From positions 1 to 26,287 of the forward strand of contig CAYFVQ010000171.1 of NCBI GenBank assembly GCA_964346585.1: a stretch of DNA of 26,287 nt. Direction: 5' to 3'. The position numbers and the translations under genes were made by a program. This DNA is from SOIA01 sp964346585 (GTDB lineage: Bacteria > Acidobacteriota > Aminicenantia > Aminicenantales > Aminicenantaceae). Below the pieces are notes generated by a model that did no database searches, was not told where the DNA came from, and saw only the letters and a program-made list of their open reading frames with translations. Position 1 is the first letter of the stretch, and each line of letters begins with the position of its first letter. Shown here piece by piece: positions 23,497 to 26,287 of the stretch.

Positions 23497-26028
23497 ATGA
23501 GAAATCCGCCGAGATTTTCCGAATGGATCCTGTATCACCTCCTTAAAAAGGAAGAACGGGAATTCATTATAGGAGACTTGAGAGAAATATACCGACAAGT
23601 GCGGTACTCATCCGGCAATCTGAAGGCAAAAATCTGGTATTGGGGACAGATCATACGCTCTATCCGTCCCTTCCTGTACAATTTAATTTATTGGAGGATT
23701 TGTATGTTTACTAATTATCTTAAATTGGCGATCAGGCATATGAGAAGGCACTGGGCATATTCTTTGATAAATATCCTGGGATTGGCTATCGGTATGGCCT
23801 GCTGCATCCTGATTTTTATCTGGGTGCAGCATGAGCTGAGTTATGACAAATTTCATGAGAAGGCTGATGACCTCTATCTCATAACCGTATTCGGTGAACA
23901 CGGAACCTGGACGTCCAGCCCCTGGGCCCTTGTTCCCACACTGAAGAATGATTTTCCCGAGATTGTGAAAGGAAGCTGGTATGGCGTGATTCCTCTCCTC
24001 GCAAGATATGAACACAAGATTTTTTTTGAAGACGCAGCCTTGGTTGGAGACGAATTTCTGGATATGTTCACCTTCACCTTTGTCAAGGGCAATCCCGAAT
24101 ATGCCTTTGAGAATCTCAACTCTGTGGTTTTGACCAAACGGGCGGCTGCCAGGTATTTCGGGAACGAGGACCCGATAGGAAAAGTCATCCAATTCGAAAA
24201 CCAGATCGATTTGGCCGTATCCGGAGTGATTGAGGATATCCCCAGCAACTCCCATATGGAATTCGATCTTGTCGTGTCACCCATCCCCTTTATCGGAGAA
24301 GCCAGGACGCGTACCTGGTCCATGGATGTTTCCTCTTATGTGTTGCTGCCGAGCCAGGCAGACCCGGTTGAGGTCGAAAACAAAATATCCGAGACTATCA
24401 TCAAATACGACAAGAGAACAAACGTCAAATACTATGTCGGCCTTTTTCCGGTCAAGAAGATCCACCTTCATTCCTTTTCCGGGACAGACCCCGTCGTGTA
24501 TGTCTATGTTTTCTCCGCGATCGCCGTGATCGTCCTGCTCATCGCTTGCATCAACTTCATGAATTTAACCACGGCTCGCTCCTCCATCAGGATCAACGAG
24601 ATCGGAATCCGGAAAGTGTGCGGAGGGGATCGAAAGGATCTGATCAAACAGTTCTTGGGGGAGTCCATGGGTTTGGCCTTAGTTGCTTTGATCGCAGCTG
24701 TTGTCCTGGTCTATTTCCTTCTTCCAGGATTCAATTCACTGGCCGCTAAACAGCTTGAGTTCAATATCCTCAACAATGGAACGATTCTTGCTGGATTGAT
24801 GCTTTTTGCCGTGTTCGTTGGGTTGGTCGCGGGCAGCTACCCCGCTCTGTATTTTTCGTCCTTCCAACCGGATAGAGTGCTGAAAAACACCTTCCAGACC
24901 GGATCGAGGAGAAGCGGTCTTCGAAAGACATTAATTGTTACCCAATTCACAGCATCCATCCTGCTCATTATCGCCACCACGACTATCTACAAGCAGATCC
25001 AGTATATTCGCAGCAAGGATCTCGGCTTCAGTAAAGACCAGATTCTGGTGGTCCGAGCACGGCGACAGCTGCGGGCTAATTACAACATTGTCAAAGAAAG
25101 ACTCCTGGCAAATCCTGATGTTCTGAAGGTGAGCGCGGCATCGAGTATTCCTTTGAATGTTAACAATAATAATCCGGTCTACTGGGAGGGCAGAAGTGCT
25201 GACAGCTATGTAAGAATGAATTTTGTATGTGTGGATTATGATTACTTCGAGACCTTTGATATGGAAATGAGTTACGGCCGAAGTTTTTCGCGGGAATATC
25301 CGACAGACCAGGAAAATTATATCATTAATGAAGCGGCATTGAAGCTCACCGGATACCAAGATCCAATAGGAAAGATGTTCTCCATGTGGGAAAATGAGGG
25401 CACATTAGTGGGAGTTGTGAAGGACTTTCATGGGACTTCATTACATAACGATATCCGACCTATTGTGTTCGTTATGTACCAAAACCTCCCGTACAATAAC
25501 TGGTTTATCAAGATTCGCGGATCCAGGATAGCGGAATCCATAGATTTTGTTAAAAAGACAATAGCTGCTGTGGTTCCGGGTTATCCCGTGGAGCCGGAAT
25601 TTCTGGACGAACATTTCCAGCGTCAATACACTAACGAAGACCGTTTGGGGAAAATTCTGACGAGCTTTACTGGCCTTGCCATTTTTATCTCCTGCCTGGG
25701 TTTGTTCGGTCTGGCTGCATTCATGGCAGCACGGCGGTCCAAGGAGATCGCCATAAGAAAAGTACTCGGTGCTTCGATTTGGAGTGTCATGAGGGTCCTC
25801 AGCAGAGAGTTTATCATCTTGATTGTCCTGGCCAACATCATCGCCTGGCCGCTGGGATTTTTCGTCATGAGCCGGTGGATGAGGAACTTTTCCTATAACA
25901 CGAGTATAGGCCTTGGAGTCTTCATTGCGGCCGGGATGGTCGCCATTGCTATCGCCCTCTTGACCGTCAGCTATCAGACGTTCCGGGCGGCGTCGGCTAA
26001 TCCGGTCGACCGCCTGCGGAATGAATAG
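23497..26028 (+). CDS. Orphan FtsX/MacB-type ABC permease with N-terminal prefix domain (ADOP-like), 843 aa
   Basis: Residues 1-69 are a soluble prefix (PPRFSEWILYHLLKKEEREF, GDLREIYRQV) seen in acidobacterial-type permeases. From M70 the canonical MacB-like permease begins: FTNYLKLAIRHMRRHW, then first helix INILGLAIGMACCILIFIW, a large outside domain, FtsX helices near 330-460, a second outside domain and a final FtsX block ending SANPVDRLRNE. Coupling segments NEIGIRKVCGG and KEIAIRKVLGAS are typical. No ATPase gene is adjacent, hence 'orphan'; it may borrow an ATPase encoded elsewhere. The function of these permeases is not established. A strong internal ribosome-binding site precedes M70 (see separate entry). 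Confidence 0.92.
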   Translation: MRNPPRFSEWILYHLLKKEEREFIIGDLREIYRQVRYSSGNLKAKIWYWGQIIRSIRPFLYNLIYWRICMFTNYLKLAIRHMRRHWAYSLINILGLAIGMACCILIFIWVQHELSYDKFHEKADDLYLITVFGEHGTWTSSPWALVPTLKNDFPEIVKGSWYGVIPLLARYEHKIFFEDAALVGDEFLDMFTFTFVKGNPEYAFENLNSVVLTKRAAARYFGNEDPIGKVIQFENQIDLAVSGVIEDIPSNSHMEFDLVVSPIPFIGEARTRTWSMDVSSYVLLPSQADPVEVENKISETIIKYDKRTNVKYYVGLFPVKKIHLHSFSGTDPVVYVYVFSAIAVIVLLIACINFMNLTTARSSIRINEIGIRKVCGGDRKDLIKQFLGESMGLALVALIAAVVLVYFLLPGFNSLAAKQLEFNILNNGTILAGLMLFAVFVGLVAGSYPALYFSSFQPDRVLKNTFQTGSRRSGLRKTLIVTQFTASILLIIATTTIYKQIQYIRSKDLGFSKDQILVVRARRQLRANYNIVKERLLANPDVLKVSAASSIPLNVNNNNPVYWEGRSADSYVRMNFVCVDYDYFETFDMEMSYGRSFSREYPTDQENYIINEAALKLTGYQDPIGKMFSMWENEGTLVGVVKDFHGTSLHNDIRPIVFVMYQNLPYNNWFIKIRGSRIAESIDFVKKTIAAVVPGYPVEPEFLDEHFQRQYTNEDRLGKILTSFTGLAIFISCLGLFGLAAFMAARRSKEIAIRKVLGASIWSVMRVLSREFIILIVLANIIAWPLGFFVMSRWMRNFSYNTSIGLGVFIAAGMVAIAIALLTVSYQTFRAASANPVDRLRNE
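23693..23706 (+). promoter_or_regulatory. Internal ribosome-binding site and alternative start inside the permease gene
   Basis: GGAGGA (23693-23698) sits five bases before an in-frame ATG at 23704, residue 70, exactly where permeases lacking the prefix domain begin (MFTNYLKLAIRH). It could allow a shorter permease to be made from the same mRNA, or be a relic of a time when prefix and permease were separate genes. Confidence 0.5.
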
Positions 26029-26174
26029 TCCGAAAAACACAAACCTTGTTAGGCCTGATCAAAAGAAAAGAATTTCCTTTTTGCGCCTGCACTCTGGCGA
26101 TAAATTCCATACAGGACACCTGCTCCTGAGGTCAAAAATCTAACTTTGCGGGTGGCACATTAGCAGGGATCAGG
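26029..26174. other. Intergenic region between permease and amidohydrolase genes (convergent)
   Basis: No gene or clear terminator hairpin is seen in 26029-26108. Bases 26109-26174 are the flank part of direct repeat copy 2. Confidence 0.5.
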
Positions 26175-26287
26175 TCATTTTTTCGCTTGAACTGGCTTTG
26201 TGTAGACGACCTCCCCCCCGATAACTGTCATTTCCGGTTCGATCTTCCAGATGTCTTCAGCCGGGATGGTCATGTAATCCACAGGAA
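26109..26287. repeat. Direct repeat copy 2 (amidohydrolase 3' end plus downstream flank)
   Basis: Partner of 22679-22856, same orientation, 3430 bases away. The PadR-permease cassette is the only intact content between the two copies. The coding part differs at 11 of 113 positions, changing only three amino acids. Confidence 0.9.
26175..26287 (-). CDS. Amidohydrolase, C-terminal end (gene continues beyond the window)
   Basis: The minus strand reads PVDYMTIPAEDIWKIEPEM, then VIGGEVVYTKPVQAKK and a TGA at 26177-26175. The 'MT.ixGGevVYt' ending is the usual C-terminus of YtcJ-like amidohydrolases. It is nearly identical to the remnant at 22744-22977. Only about 37 codons are in view, so whether the rest of the gene is intact cannot be judged. 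Confidence 0.75.
   Translation of the reverse strand, partial: PVDYMTIPAEDIWKIEPEMTVIGGEVVYTKPVQAKK

Noticed and set aside
25441..26040. 199-codon minus-strand frame opposite the end of the permease gene
   Set aside because: It is a shadow of the permease codons; its composition (many H, D, Q, no domain) is not that of a real protein. The same applies to the minus-strand frame at 8549-9073 inside the large ABC permease.
1..26287. CRISPR arrays, insertion sequences, prophage genes
   Set aside because: No regularly spaced short repeats, transposase, integrase or phage structural genes are found on either strand.

Overview
The window looks like a bacterial chromosome segment of moderate GC. 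My best guess is a Candidatus Aminicenantes/Acidobacteriota-type organism. That is inferred from gene content: a PadR regulator paired with an orphan FtsX/MacB permease carrying an N-terminal prefix domain, several PQQ-like beta-propellers, a DUF885-family protein, an S9 peptidase and a reductive-dehalogenase homologue without an export signal. No rRNA, CRISPR array, integrase or transposase is visible.

Region 1 (1-13416, all +) is a tightly packed run whose genes mostly overlap or lie within about 10 bases of each other. In order: the 3' end of a PQQ-like propeller gene; a fused NuoE-NuoF flavoprotein; a [2Fe-2S]/GltD-like/NuoG-like iron-sulfur flavoprotein that has lost its NAD(P)H-binding domain; a propeller lipoprotein; a GT-B glycosyltransferase; a LolD/MacB-type ABC ATPase with a 1097-residue double-FtsX permease; and two tandem exported propellers. 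Four propellers in one run with an NADH-oxidising module and an envelope ABC system is the best candidate here for an undescribed system. The link between redox module and propellers is inferred from position only.

Region 2 (13464-17306, all -) holds a small cysteine-rich DGC-domain protein, a VOC-fold protein and a two-gene unit of an APC-family permease followed by an aldo/keto reductase.

Region 3 (17597-22516, all +) starts from a divergent intergenic region with a plausible promoter. It encodes a reductive dehalogenase-like protein that appears to keep its active-site residues but has no Tat signal and no RdhB partner, then a DUF885-family protein with an altered metal-site motif, then an S9 prolyl oligopeptidase-type peptidase.

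Region 4 (22517-26287) looks rearranged. A 3' fragment of a tRNA(Val)-like gene is followed by a truncated amidohydrolase 3' end, then by a PadR-permease cassette, then by a second copy of the same amidohydrolase 3' end that runs out of the window. The two amidohydrolase ends form an imperfect direct repeat of about 180 bases, 90% identical in the shared coding part, and bracket the cassette.
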